A stretch of 5,284 nt of DNA, taken from positions 1 through 5,284 of the forward strand of contig JACCTK010000388.1 of assembly GCA_013812465.1 (NCBI GenBank), in the 5' to 3' direction. Positions 1 through 5,284 of the stretch are shown one piece after another. A model generated the notes under the pieces. It had not been told where the DNA came from. It searched no databases and saw nothing but the letters and a program-made list of their open reading frames with translations. The position numbers and the translations under genes are program-made. Every line of letters begins with the position of its first letter. Positions within the stretch are counted from its first letter, which is position 1. This DNA is from Actinomycetota bacterium (GTDB taxonomy: Bacteria; Actinomycetota; Thermoleophilia; Gaiellales; Gaiellaceae).

Positions 1-1
1 G

Positions 2-1000
2 CGCGAGCCCGATCTCCGGATCCTCGTGTCGGCTGCTCGAGAGATCGCGAAACGGCTCCGTCCGGGACACCTTGTCGTCCTCGAGTCGACCACCTATCCC
101 GGCACGACGCGCGAGCAGGTGCTCCCCGTGCTCGAGGCGGGGAGCGGCCTCACGGCGGGGAAGGACTTCCACCTCGCCTTCTCGCCCGAGCGGGTCGACC
201 CCGGTCGTGACGACTGGACGACCAAGACCGTCCCGAAGGTCGTGGGCGGTATCGACCAGGCGTCGACCGACGCGGCCGCAGCCTTTTACGCGACCGCGAT
301 CGACACTGTGCACAAGGTGTCCTCTCCGGAGGCCGCCGAGCTCACGAAGCTCCTCGAAAACATCTTCCGCTCGGTCAACATCGCGCTCGTCAACGAGCTG
401 GCGCAGCTTTGCGACCGCATGGGAATCGATGTCTGGGAGGTCGTGGAAGCCGCCGCGACCAAGCCCTTCGGATTCATGTCCTTCAAGCCGGGCCCCGGTC
501 TCGGCGGGCACTGCATCCCGATCGATCCCTTCTATCTCACCTGGAAGGCGCGGGAGTACGGCTTCTATACGGAGTTCATCGAGCTCGCCGGAAAGGTCAA
601 CGAGTCGATGCCGTGGTTTTGCCGCTCGGTCGTCTCCCAGGCGCTCAACCACTCGCTGCAGCTCTCGCTCAAAGGCTCGCGCATCCTGGTGCTCGGCGTG
701 GCGTACAAGCCGAACATCGCCGATACACGCGAAAGTCCAGCGGTCAAGCTGATCGGGCTGCTTCGCGCCGCGGGAGCAGACGTCTCGTACCACGACCCGC
801 ATGTGCCCTCGTTTCGCGAGAACGGGGTCACGATGAGCTCCTCTCCGCTCGACCCGGGCTCGTATGACTGTGTCGTCGTCGTCACCGACCATTCCGGGAT
901 CGACTACGACCGGCTCGTAGAGGACTCGAAGCTCGTGGTCGACCTGCGAAACGCGACCGGCGCCAATGGAAAGGGCTCCGACAAGGTCTGGAAGCTGTGA
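2..1000 (+). CDS. wbpA: UDP-N-acetyl-D-glucosamine 6-dehydrogenase (WbpA/WecC type), 5' end cut by window edge
   Basis: This nucleotide-sugar dehydrogenase uses two NAD+ to oxidise C6 of a UDP-N-acetylhexosamine to the uronic acid, in the cytoplasm, for surface polysaccharide synthesis. The frame is open to the left edge. Codons from position 2 read REPDLRILVSAAREIAKRL, which fits the family before the in-frame GTG at 26, so that GTG is probably not the start. About 100 N-terminal residues with the NAD-binding Rossmann motif should lie outside; 332 residues are present. Visible motifs are LESTTYPGTT, FSPERVDPG, the central ELTKLLEN with the conserved lysine (codon 347-349), and GPGLGGHCIPIDP with the catalytic cysteine (codon 512-514). 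The UDP-binding domain follows, with LVLGVAYKPNIADTRESP. The match to WbpA (GlcNAc) seems better than to WecC (ManNAc) because of the following genes, but the substrate is inferred. It is the first gene of a block with the next two. Confidence 0.93.
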   Translation, partial: REPDLRILVSAAREIAKRLRPGHLVVLESTTYPGTTREQVLPVLEAGSGLTAGKDFHLAFSPERVDPGRDDWTTKTVPKVVGGIDQASTDAAAAFYATAIDTVHKVSSPEAAELTKLLENIFRSVNIALVNELAQLCDRMGIDVWEVVEAAATKPFGFMSFKPGPGLGGHCIPIDPFYLTWKAREYGFYTEFIELAGKVNESMPWFCRSVVSQALNHSLQLSLKGSRILVLGVAYKPNIADTRESPAVKLIGLLRAAGADVSYHDPHVPSFRENGVTMSSSPLDPGSYDCVVVVTDHSGIDYDRLVEDSKLVVDLRNATGANGKGSDKVWKL

Positions 1001-1022
1001 GCTCGACGCGGCCACCAAGCGA

Positions 1023-1042
1023 GGGCGAGGCAAGCCTCGCCC
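1023..1042. repeat. Perfect 9-bp inverted repeat in the gap between the dehydrogenase and oxidoreductase genes
   Basis: The arms gggcgaggc (1023-1031) and gcctcgccc (1034-1042) are exact reverse complements separated by aa. After a bulge, gcg (1019-1021) can also pair with cgc (1046-1048). The hairpin occupies much of the 52-nt gap and ends 10 nt before the ATG at 1053. No T-run follows, so it is not a typical intrinsic terminator. It could be a REP-like interspersed palindrome, an mRNA-processing hairpin, or a structure that limits translation of the next gene. Its role is unknown; the structure itself is plain in the sequence. Confidence 0.6.
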
Positions 1043-1052
1043 CTGCGCCACG

Positions 1053-2027
1053 ATGACGGCGCGCGTCGGTGTTGCGGGCCTCGGCCACTGGGGGCCGAAT
1101 CTCGCCCGCAACTTCGCCGAGCTGGCCGAGCTCACCTGGCTCTGCGACTCGGAGGTGGAGAAGGGTGAGGTCGCGTCGTCCCGCTATCCCCAAGCGCGCT
1201 GGACGACGAGCTTCGACGAGATGCTTGCCGACCCGGAGCTCGACGCCGTCGTCGTCGCGACGCCCGTTCCCACCCATTTCGATCTCGCCCGCCGCGCGCT
1301 CGGCGCCGGCAAGCACGTCCTGGTCGAAAAGCCTCCGGCGATGCTCGGCGCCGAGATGGACGAGCTCGTCGCGCTCGCGCAGGACCGCGACCTCGTCTTG
1401 ATGCCCGGTCACCTGCTCCTCTACCACCCCGGCGTCCGGCGCCTGAAGGAGATGATCGACGCGGGCGAGCTCGGGGAGGTGCTCTGCGTCTACGGGAACC
1501 GCCAGAACCTGGGAATCATCCGGTCGAACGAGAACGCCCTCTGGTCGCTCGGCGTGCACGACCTGTCGGTGATCCTCCACCTCTTGGACGAAGACCCCGA
1601 GCAGGCAACCGCGCTCGGCCGCGACTTCCTGACCGACGGGGTCGAGGACGTCGTGTTCTGCTACCTGCGCTTCCCGTCCGGGAAGATCGCCCACATGCAC
1701 CTCTCGTGGCTCGACCCGCACAAGATGCGGAAGATCACGGTCGTGGGCACGGAGAAGATGGTCGTCTTCGACGACATGGAGCTCGAGCGCAAGATCACGG
1801 TGTACGAGAAGGCCCCCTGGCGGCCGTCCGACCGCTATGGCGAGTGGCAGACCCGCACGGGCGACATCTTCAGCCCACGCATCGCGAGCGACGAGCCGCT
1901 GAAGCTCGAGTGCCTGGAGTTCCTGCGCCTGATCGGGGGCGAGGGCGACCGCCGCAAGGTCGCCGAGGACGGCGCGCGCGTCGTGCGGTCGCTCGACATG
2001 CTCACGAGATCGCTCCGTGGAGGCTGA
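1053..2027 (+). CDS. Gfo/Idh/MocA-family oxidoreductase, probable UDP-sugar 3-dehydrogenase (WbpB-like role)
   Basis: This NAD(P)-dependent sugar oxidoreductase has 324 residues, a usual family length. The N-terminal Rossmann fold opens directly with VGVAGLGHWGPN (residues 5-16). The EKP motif with the catalytic lysine is at 92-94, and the catalytic-type GVHD (His169) lies in the C-terminal domain after NLGIIRSNENALWSLG. The likely reaction is oxidation of C3 of a UDP-N-acetylhexosamine or its uronate to a 3-keto sugar, ready for amination. That is inferred from the flanking dehydrogenase and acetyltransferase; the subfamily has members with other substrates. The ATG at 1053 was chosen because the Rossmann strand starts immediately after it. 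The only other in-frame start, ATG 966, would add 29 unlike residues and overlap the upstream gene. No clear Shine-Dalgarno precedes 1053, and a hairpin occupies that place. The 3' end overlaps the next gene by 11 nt, which suggests translational coupling. Confidence 0.9.
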   Translation: MTARVGVAGLGHWGPNLARNFAELAELTWLCDSEVEKGEVASSRYPQARWTTSFDEMLADPELDAVVVATPVPTHFDLARRALGAGKHVLVEKPPAMLGAEMDELVALAQDRDLVLMPGHLLLYHPGVRRLKEMIDAGELGEVLCVYGNRQNLGIIRSNENALWSLGVHDLSVILHLLDEDPEQATALGRDFLTDGVEDVVFCYLRFPSGKIAHMHLSWLDPHKMRKITVVGTEKMVVFDDMELERKITVYEKAPWRPSDRYGEWQTRTGDIFSPRIASDEPLKLECLEFLRLIGGEGDRRKVAEDGARVVRSLDMLTRSLRGG

Positions 2028-2658
2028 GGTCCACCCGACCGCGACGGTCTACCCGGGGACGGTGCTCGGGGAGGGCGTGAAGGTGCTCGAGCACGCGGTC
2101 GTCGGGAAGCAGCCGTCGCTCTCGCCGCGCTCGACCGCGAAGCGGGATCCGCTGCCTGCGACCGAGATCGGCGAGGGAACGATCGTGTCCACGGGCGCGA
2201 TCGTGTTTGCCGGCTCGCAGATCGGCGCGCGGGTCATCCTCGGCGACCAGTCGTGCGTGCGGGAGCGGGTGACAATCGATGACGACGTCGTGCTCGGCCG
2301 CGGCTCGCTGATCGAGAACGACACCACGATCGGCGCGATGACGCGGATCCAGGCCGAGGCCTACATCACCGCGTACTCGACACTGGAGGAGCACGTCTTC
2401 ATCGCCCCCTGCGTCGTTACGACGAACGACAACTTCATGGGACGAACTGAGCGGCGGCACGAGCTCATGAAGGGCCCGACGATCCGGCGCGGGGCGCGAG
2501 TCGGAGGTGGCGCGGTTCTCTGTCCGGGGATCGAGATCGGAGAGGAGGCGTTCGTCGGAGCGGGCGCCGTCGTGACGAAGGACGTCGCGCCGCGGACGAT
2601 CGTCGTCGGGAACCCCGCCCAAGTGCTGCGTGAGGTTCCCGGGGACGAGCTCCTGTAG
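2017..2658 (+). CDS. Left-handed beta-helix (hexapeptide) N-acetyltransferase, WbpD-like
   Basis: This 213-residue acyltransferase is built of hexapeptide repeats. The first coils (HPTATVYPGTVLGEGVKV) are followed by a loop at about residues 31-48 and further coils such as IGARVILGD and IDDDVVLGRGSLIE. The usual final coils and tail are VGGGAVLCPGIEIGEEAF and VGAGAVVTKDV, then VVGNPAQVLREVP. The TTNDNF segment (135-140) and the family layout fit enzymes that transfer acetyl from acetyl-CoA to an amino group on a UDP-sugar. With the two upstream genes, a role on C3-NH2 of a UDP-2-acetamido-3-amino uronate is likely; this is an inference, and other amino-sugar or amino-acid acceptors are possible. 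The start is GTG 2017, inside the end of the preceding gene, with a weak GAG about 8 nt upstream. The TAG stop (2656-2658) overlaps the left tip of an inverted-repeat element, so the last codons may have been changed by its insertion. Confidence 0.88.
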   Translation: MEAEVHPTATVYPGTVLGEGVKVLEHAVVGKQPSLSPRSTAKRDPLPATEIGEGTIVSTGAIVFAGSQIGARVILGDQSCVRERVTIDDDVVLGRGSLIENDTTIGAMTRIQAEAYITAYSTLEEHVFIAPCVVTTNDNFMGRTERRHELMKGPTIRRGARVGGGAVLCPGIEIGEEAFVGAGAVVTKDVAPRTIVVGNPAQVLREVPGDELL

Positions 2659-2824
2659 ATGCTTGATCGGGAATTGACGTGCAGTCGGGGCGGTCACGAC
2701 CAAGCTGGGCGGCTGCACTCACTCGTCGTGCAGGCCAATAAGTCTGGACGACGAGGGAGGGTGGCGATCCGGCGCAGTGTCGTGGCCGTCATCCGGCCCG
2801 CCGTGAATTCCCGATCAACCATCT
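2657..2824. mobile_element. 168-bp MITE-like element with 23-bp terminal inverted repeats
   Basis: The tips at 2657-2679 and 2802-2824 are inverted copies that pair at 21 of 23 positions, including an uninterrupted 13-nt core (ttgatcgggaatt at 2663-2675, complement at 2806-2818). The symmetry continues inward in weaker form. The stretch 2688-2699 (cggtcacgacca) resembles the complement of 2779-2790, and ctcgtcgt (2722-2729) is repeated inverted as acgacgag (2748-2755). The centre of symmetry is near 2740. No open reading frame here looks like a protein and no transposase is present, so it resembles a non-autonomous miniature element or the ends of a decayed insertion sequence. I could not find a clear target-site duplication: the outer flanks are ctcctgt and gagcctc. 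It fills almost all of the gap between two convergent genes. An alternative is a long bidirectional 3'-end hairpin of non-mobile origin. Confidence 0.6.
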
Positions 2825-2829
2825 GAGCC

Positions 2830-3507
2830 TCAGCTCGCGACGGGGAGCGTCGCACTCTTCGCCTGCGTCCGCGGTTCTGCGGGTCTTGTGAGCGATGCCC
2901 TCTGGAGCAGCCAGAACGAGCCTTCCACCGTCGGCCCGATCAGCAAGGCAAAGGCAAGGGTGCCGATGCCGACGGTGCCTCCCAGTCCGAAGCCGACCAC
3001 GAGCGCAGTCAGCTCGATCACGCCGCGGACGATGCCGAGGCGAAACCGCGTCCGCTCGGCCCCTACGACCATCAACGAGTCGCGTGGCCCCGCGCCGAGG
3101 TCGGCGCCCAGGTACATGCCGGTTCCAAAGCCCATCAGCGCGATTCCGATCGCGAGGAGGGCGATCCTGAGTCCAAGCCCGCGCTCTGAGAGCGCCGAGA
3201 TCGCCTCGACGCTCGTCAGGAGCTGCACGAAGCCGCCGACGAGAAGCGCATTGGCGAGAGTCCCCACGCCGACGCGTGCGCCGAGGGTCCAAGCGACCGC
3301 GAGCACCAGGATGCTGACGACGATGTTCGCCTCGCCGAACGAAAGGCGTGTGTGCTCTGCGAGTCCCTGATGAAGAACATCCCAGGGCGAGAGACCGAGT
3401 CCCGACTCGAGCAGCGCGACGATTCCGGCAGCAAAGACGAAGAGACCGCAGATCAGGATCGCAAGACGCGCTGCGAGCGGTCCGCGAAGGCGAGGTGGCG
3501 CGCGCAT
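2830..3507 (-). CDS. YczE/YyaS/YitT-type integral membrane protein
   Basis: This 225-residue membrane protein has about six hydrophobic segments, at roughly residues 12-33, 58-77, 80-98, 111-132, 158-175 and 178-196. The tail is short and polar. Signature segments are ESGLGLSPWDVLHQGLA (34-50) and LGADLGAGPRDSL (133-145), each followed by a GxGT(L/A) helix (VGVGTLANALLVGG, VGIGTLAFALLIGP). The two halves therefore look like an internal duplication. These features match the YczE group (COG2364), whose molecular function is not established; Bacillus yczE lies near sfp and has been linked to polyketide production. The ATG at 3507 comes 15 nt after the stop of the LUD gene, with no good Shine-Dalgarno, so it is probably co-transcribed and coupled. 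Its stop is 5 nt beyond the inverted-repeat element. Any transport or accessory role is a guess. Confidence 0.85.
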   Translation of the reverse strand: MRAPPRLRGPLAARLAILICGLFVFAAGIVALLESGLGLSPWDVLHQGLAEHTRLSFGEANIVVSILVLAVAWTLGARVGVGTLANALLVGGFVQLLTSVEAISALSERGLGLRIALLAIGIALMGFGTGMYLGADLGAGPRDSLMVVGAERTRFRLGIVRGVIELTALVVGFGLGGTVGIGTLAFALLIGPTVEGSFWLLQRASLTRPAEPRTQAKSATLPVAS

Positions 3508-3522
3508 TTCAAAGCACGCGCA

Positions 3523-4146
3523 TCAGAAACCGAGCGCCTGTCGTACGAGTATCAACGTCGTGCGACCGGGCACAGGATCGCGGTCATAGACGACGAGCTT
3601 GTTCACGGAGCTACCAGTACCCCCGGTCCGCCGCATTCGCACATCCTCGAGCGGGAAAGCCACCTGGTACACGCGGCGGATCGCGGCGTCGAGGTGCGGA
3701 ACGATCTTGTTCGCGCCGGCGACCCAGATGACCCGCTTCGGTCCCCAGACGTACGGACCCTGGCGACTACCTCCGGCATCCGCGCCGACGACCTGGCCTG
3801 TGCGCGCGATCGCCTGGACGCTGCCGAGATAGACGTCGGCGAAGATCGAACGGTGCTTGCGCAGCTCGAGTCTCTCCGTCGCATCGTCCTCGGCCAGCCA
3901 TTCGGCGTTGCCATAACGAACACGCTCCGACGAGGCGAGCTCGTCGATCAGGCCGATCTCCTCCAGCGTCGTCGACCCGCCGTGCGAGACCAGCGCGCCA
4001 TCCGGAATCAGCGACAGCACGGCCTCTCTCGCAGCCTCGGCATCCGAAACGGCGAGCGCCTCGAAGCCGCGGGCAGCGAGAGCCTGCAGGAGGTTGCTGT
4101 CGATGACCGACAGCTCGTCGACGAGCGCGAGCGGTGAGGAGCTCAT
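3523..4146 (-). CDS. LUD-domain protein (LutC/YkgG family, DUF162)
   Basis: This 207-residue, single-domain soluble protein belongs to the LUD family. Conserved stretches are IPDGALVSHGGSTTLEEIGL (47-66), YLGSVQAIARTGQVVGADAG (106-125), the WGPKRVIWVAGANKIV core (134-149), AAIRRVYQVAFPLED (154-168) and the end SSVNKLVVYD then GRTTLILVRQALGF. LutC in Bacillus works with iron-sulfur partners LutA and LutB in L-lactate oxidation. No such partner is in the window, and stand-alone LUD proteins of this length are common with no assigned function, so lactate use should not be assumed. The ATG at 4146 gives a normal family N-terminus, but only a weak purine patch (tagag) lies before it. It is first in a minus-strand pair with the YczE-type gene and is divergent from a LysR regulator, which makes it the natural target of that regulator. 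Confidence 0.87.
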   Translation of the reverse strand: MSSSPLALVDELSVIDSNLLQALAARGFEALAVSDAEAAREAVLSLIPDGALVSHGGSTTLEEIGLIDELASSERVRYGNAEWLAEDDATERLELRKHRSIFADVYLGSVQAIARTGQVVGADAGGSRQGPYVWGPKRVIWVAGANKIVPHLDAAIRRVYQVAFPLEDVRMRRTGGTGSSVNKLVVYDRDPVPGRTTLILVRQALGF

Positions 4147-4229
4147 GCTCTAGGAATACCATGCTTCATCGTTCAGGCACACTTCTCTTTGCGATGTCAG
4201 ATATAAGCGAAGCCTTTAGGTGGGCCGGG
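4147..4229. promoter_or_regulatory. Divergent intergenic region between the LUD gene and the LysR gene
   Basis: This 83-nt stretch is visibly more AT-rich than its surroundings and separates two divergent genes, the usual place for a LysR-family operator. Possible dyads are catcg (4167-4171) with cgatg (4192-4196), and gcttc (4163-4167) with gaagc (4209-4213). The block gatataag (4200-4207) could serve as a -10 region in either direction, but I found no well-spaced -35 partner. A short ATG-started reading into the regulator frame begins at 4194 with no ribosome-binding site. The operator assignment comes from context, not from a recognised motif. Confidence 0.4.
4218..4223 (+). promoter_or_regulatory. 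Shine-Dalgarno-like site placed for a regulator start at 4230
   Basis: The hexamer aggtgg differs from aggagg at one base and ends 6 nt before the codon at 4230. That codon is where LysR proteins of this type normally start (xELRHLITL), but here it is GTC. The site therefore marks the ancestral start, where GTG would be expected. It overlaps the GTG at 4220 that opens the intact downstream frame, so it cannot serve that start. Confidence 0.4.
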
Positions 4230-5113
4230 GTCGAGCTTCGGCATCTGATCACGCTGAGAACCGTCGCCGAGGACGCTCGCTGGCCGGAGCGGCGCGGCGG
4301 CTCGGTTACAGCCAGCCGGCTGTGAGCCAGCAGCTCGCTGCGCTCGAGCGTCTGGTCGGCGCTCGGCTGGTCGAAAGGAGGGCGGGCGGGCGCGAGGTGG
4401 CGCTCACCCAGGCCGGCCGGCTCGCGCTGCTTCATTCCGAGGCCATGCTGGCCCGCGCCCAGGCGGCGGACGCCGAGCTCCGGGCTCTGGAGGACGGAAG
4501 CGCAGGGATCCTCCGCCTCGGCACGATCCCGAGCGTCGGCGCACGTCTGGTTCCGCAAGTCCTGCGTCGATTCGCCAGGCACTGGCCGGACGTGGTCGTC
4601 GAGCTCGCCGAGCATGACGACGACGCCGTGCTGCTCGAGCAGATAGAGGCGGGCAATCTGGATCTCACCTTCGCGCTCTTGCCCCTCGCAGGAGGACCCT
4701 TCGAAGCGGCCGAAGTGCTCCAGGACGGATACATCCTCGCTGTCGCCGCCGATTCAGCACTGGCCACCGTCGGACGAAAGGTCTCTCTGAAGCAGCTCGC
4801 GAAGCTTCCCTTGATCGTCTGCACGCAGAGCTCTGCCCCTGAAGCGCTCCTGCGCGCCCACGGAATCGCCGCCCAGATCCGCTACCGAATCGAGTCCAAC
4901 GAGACGGTCGCCGGTCTAGCCGCCGCCGGGCTCGGTGCGGCTCTCGTACCCCGGCTTGCCATCGATCCGGGACGCGACGACCTCGTGCGGCTCGAGCTGG
5001 TGACGGAGCTTCCGCCGCGACTCGTCGGCATCGTCTGGCACCAGGATCGGCACCAGACCGAGGCCGCCCGCCAACTCGTCGAGCTCGCGAGCGAGGTCGG
5101 CGCGACGATCTGA
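4220..5113 (+). CDS. LysR-family transcriptional regulator, frameshifted near its 5' end
   Basis: The uninterrupted frame gives 297 residues from GTG 4220. Real family similarity begins only at residue 20 (SLAGAARRLGYSQPAVSQQL, then AALERLVGARLVERR), the helix-turn-helix and wing. The linker helix follows (about 60-90), then the periplasmic-binding-like effector domain from about 95 (GILRLGTIPSVGARLVPQVL) to the end, with ESNETVAGLAAAGLGAALVP typical of the second lobe. The first 19 residues (MGRGRASASDHAENRRRGR) are a frameshifted reading of the normal first helix, which is encoded in the other frame at 4230-4274. The product as it stands should therefore fold poorly at its DNA-binding end. 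The rest has no stop over about 280 codons, so the lesion is recent or a sequencing artefact. It is divergent from the LUD/YczE pair, its likely target, and ends 10 nt from a convergent gene. Confidence 0.82.
   Translation: MGRGRASASDHAENRRRGRSLAGAARRLGYSQPAVSQQLAALERLVGARLVERRAGGREVALTQAGRLALLHSEAMLARAQAADAELRALEDGSAGILRLGTIPSVGARLVPQVLRRFARHWPDVVVELAEHDDDAVLLEQIEAGNLDLTFALLPLAGGPFEAAEVLQDGYILAVAADSALATVGRKVSLKQLAKLPLIVCTQSSAPEALLRAHGIAAQIRYRIESNETVAGLAAAGLGAALVPRLAIDPGRDDLVRLELVTELPPRLVGIVWHQDRHQTEAARQLVELASEVGATI
4230..4274 (+). other. Out-of-frame 5' end of the LysR regulator gene (frameshift)
   Basis: In this frame the codons read VELRHLITLRTVAED, the standard first helix of a LysR winged helix-turn-helix domain. 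The same frame then departs into unrelated residues and stops near 4325. The expected continuation, SLAGAARRLGYSQPAVSQQL, starts at the TCG codon 4277 in another frame. Only gc (4275-4276) lies between GAC and TCG, where a full codon such as GGC would be expected. One missing base explains this exactly. No slippery heptamer is present, so programmed frameshifting is unlikely. Whether the lesion is genuine or an assembly error cannot be told here. Confidence 0.75.
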
Positions 5114-5123
5114 TCGCTCGGAG

Positions 5124-5284
5124 TCAGCCCTTGACGATCGTCAGGCGATAGCGGGTCACGCCGGGACTCGACATGCGCACCTGCACGTAGTACGAGCCTG
5201 CTTTCGCAGCGCGGTGGGAGAAGTACTCGCGCGCGGCCGGGCGCGCGGAGATGCGGGCTCGGAAGCGCAGGCTGCGCACGTTGC
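5124..5284 (-). CDS. C-terminal end of a probable secreted protein with a beta-sandwich tail, cut by window edge
   Basis: On the minus strand an open frame enters from the right edge and ends at TGA (5126-5124), giving 52 residues. The reading has strands alternating with polar turns: RSLRFRARISAR, a REYFSHRAAKAGSYYVQVRM segment, and a final TRYRLTIVKG. The pattern 'AxAGxYYVxVxxxxxGxxxYxLxI' is typical of pre-peptidase C-terminal (PPC) and similar extracellular beta domains, found at the ends of secreted peptidases and surface proteins. Third-position G/C use is like that of a real gene, and the stop lies sensibly 10 nt from the end of the convergent regulator gene. What the main part of the protein does cannot be seen. 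Confidence 0.65.
   Translation of the reverse strand, partial: NVRSLRFRARISARPAAREYFSHRAAKAGSYYVQVRMSSPGVTRYRLTIVKG

Noticed and set aside
966..1052. Upstream start (ATG 966) for the oxidoreductase
   Set aside because: It would add 29 unlike residues encoded partly through the palindrome and overlap the previous gene; the Rossmann fold begins directly after ATG 1053.
882..1721. Minus-strand open frame of 279 codons opposite the oxidoreductase gene
   Set aside because: It is a shadow of a well-conserved gene on the + strand. The composition is Val/Glu/Arg-rich and no motif is visible.
2002..2718. Minus-strand open frame of 238 codons opposite the acetyltransferase gene
   Set aside because: It is the antisense of hexapeptide-repeat coding sequence and crosses into the inverted-repeat element. 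It shows no family features.
3352..4137. Long + strand open frame of 261 codons opposite the LUD and YczE genes
   Set aside because: It is antisense to two genes with clear family motifs, is rich in Arg/Asp/Glu as expected for an antisense reading of GC-rich coding DNA, and has no recognisable domain.
4272..4280. Programmed -1 ribosomal frameshift in the LysR gene
   Set aside because: A -1 slip would restore the frame, but gaggacgctcg contains no X-XXY-YYZ slippery site and programmed shifts are not known for this family; an indel is simpler.
5132..5143. 12-nt perfect palindrome tgacgatcgtca near the convergent gene ends
   Set aside because: It lies inside the final codons (LTIVKG) of the minus-strand gene, has no T-run and no loop, and gatcg-type palindromes are common by chance in GC-rich DNA.

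Overview
The window is a GC-rich bacterial chromosome segment. Codon choice is strongly biased to G/C in third positions. The protein types (uronate-type nucleotide-sugar genes, a LysR regulator with the SLAGAARRLGYSQPAVSQQL style of helix-turn-helix, a YczE membrane protein) suggest an actinobacterium, perhaps a Thermoleophilia-like lineage. The phylum guess is an inference from sequence style only.

Left half (2-2658, + strand): a three-gene block for a modified UDP-sugar. It holds the 3' three-quarters of a WbpA-type UDP-N-acetylglucosamine 6-dehydrogenase, cut by the window edge, then a Gfo/Idh/MocA oxidoreductase of the sugar 3-dehydrogenase type, then a left-handed beta-helix N-acetyltransferase that overlaps the oxidoreductase by 11 nt. 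Together they resemble the WbpA-WbpB-WbpD steps toward a UDP-2,3-diacetamido-2,3-dideoxy-uronic acid, used in surface polysaccharides. The aminotransferase that should act between the last two is not in the window. A perfect 9-bp inverted repeat with a 2-nt spacer fills much of the gap between the first two genes.

Centre (2657-2824): a 168-bp element with 23-bp terminal inverted repeats (21 of 23 pairs) that lies between two convergent stop codons. It looks like a MITE or the non-coding remnant of an insertion sequence, and is the most unusual non-coding structure here.

Right half: a minus-strand pair (LUD-domain protein, then a YczE-type membrane protein 15 nt later) runs divergently from a LysR-family regulator at 4220-5113. 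The regulator is damaged at its 5' end. Its first helix is encoded in a different frame (4230-4274) from the rest, as if one base were missing near 4275, and the expected start codon position holds GTC after a good ribosome-binding site. The last 161 nt hold the C-terminus of a minus-strand protein that resembles a secreted-protein beta-sandwich tail.

I see no RNA gene, CRISPR array, transposase or phage gene, and no complete new multi-gene system. The candidates worth a second look are the inverted-repeat element, the broken regulator, and the LUD/YczE pair.
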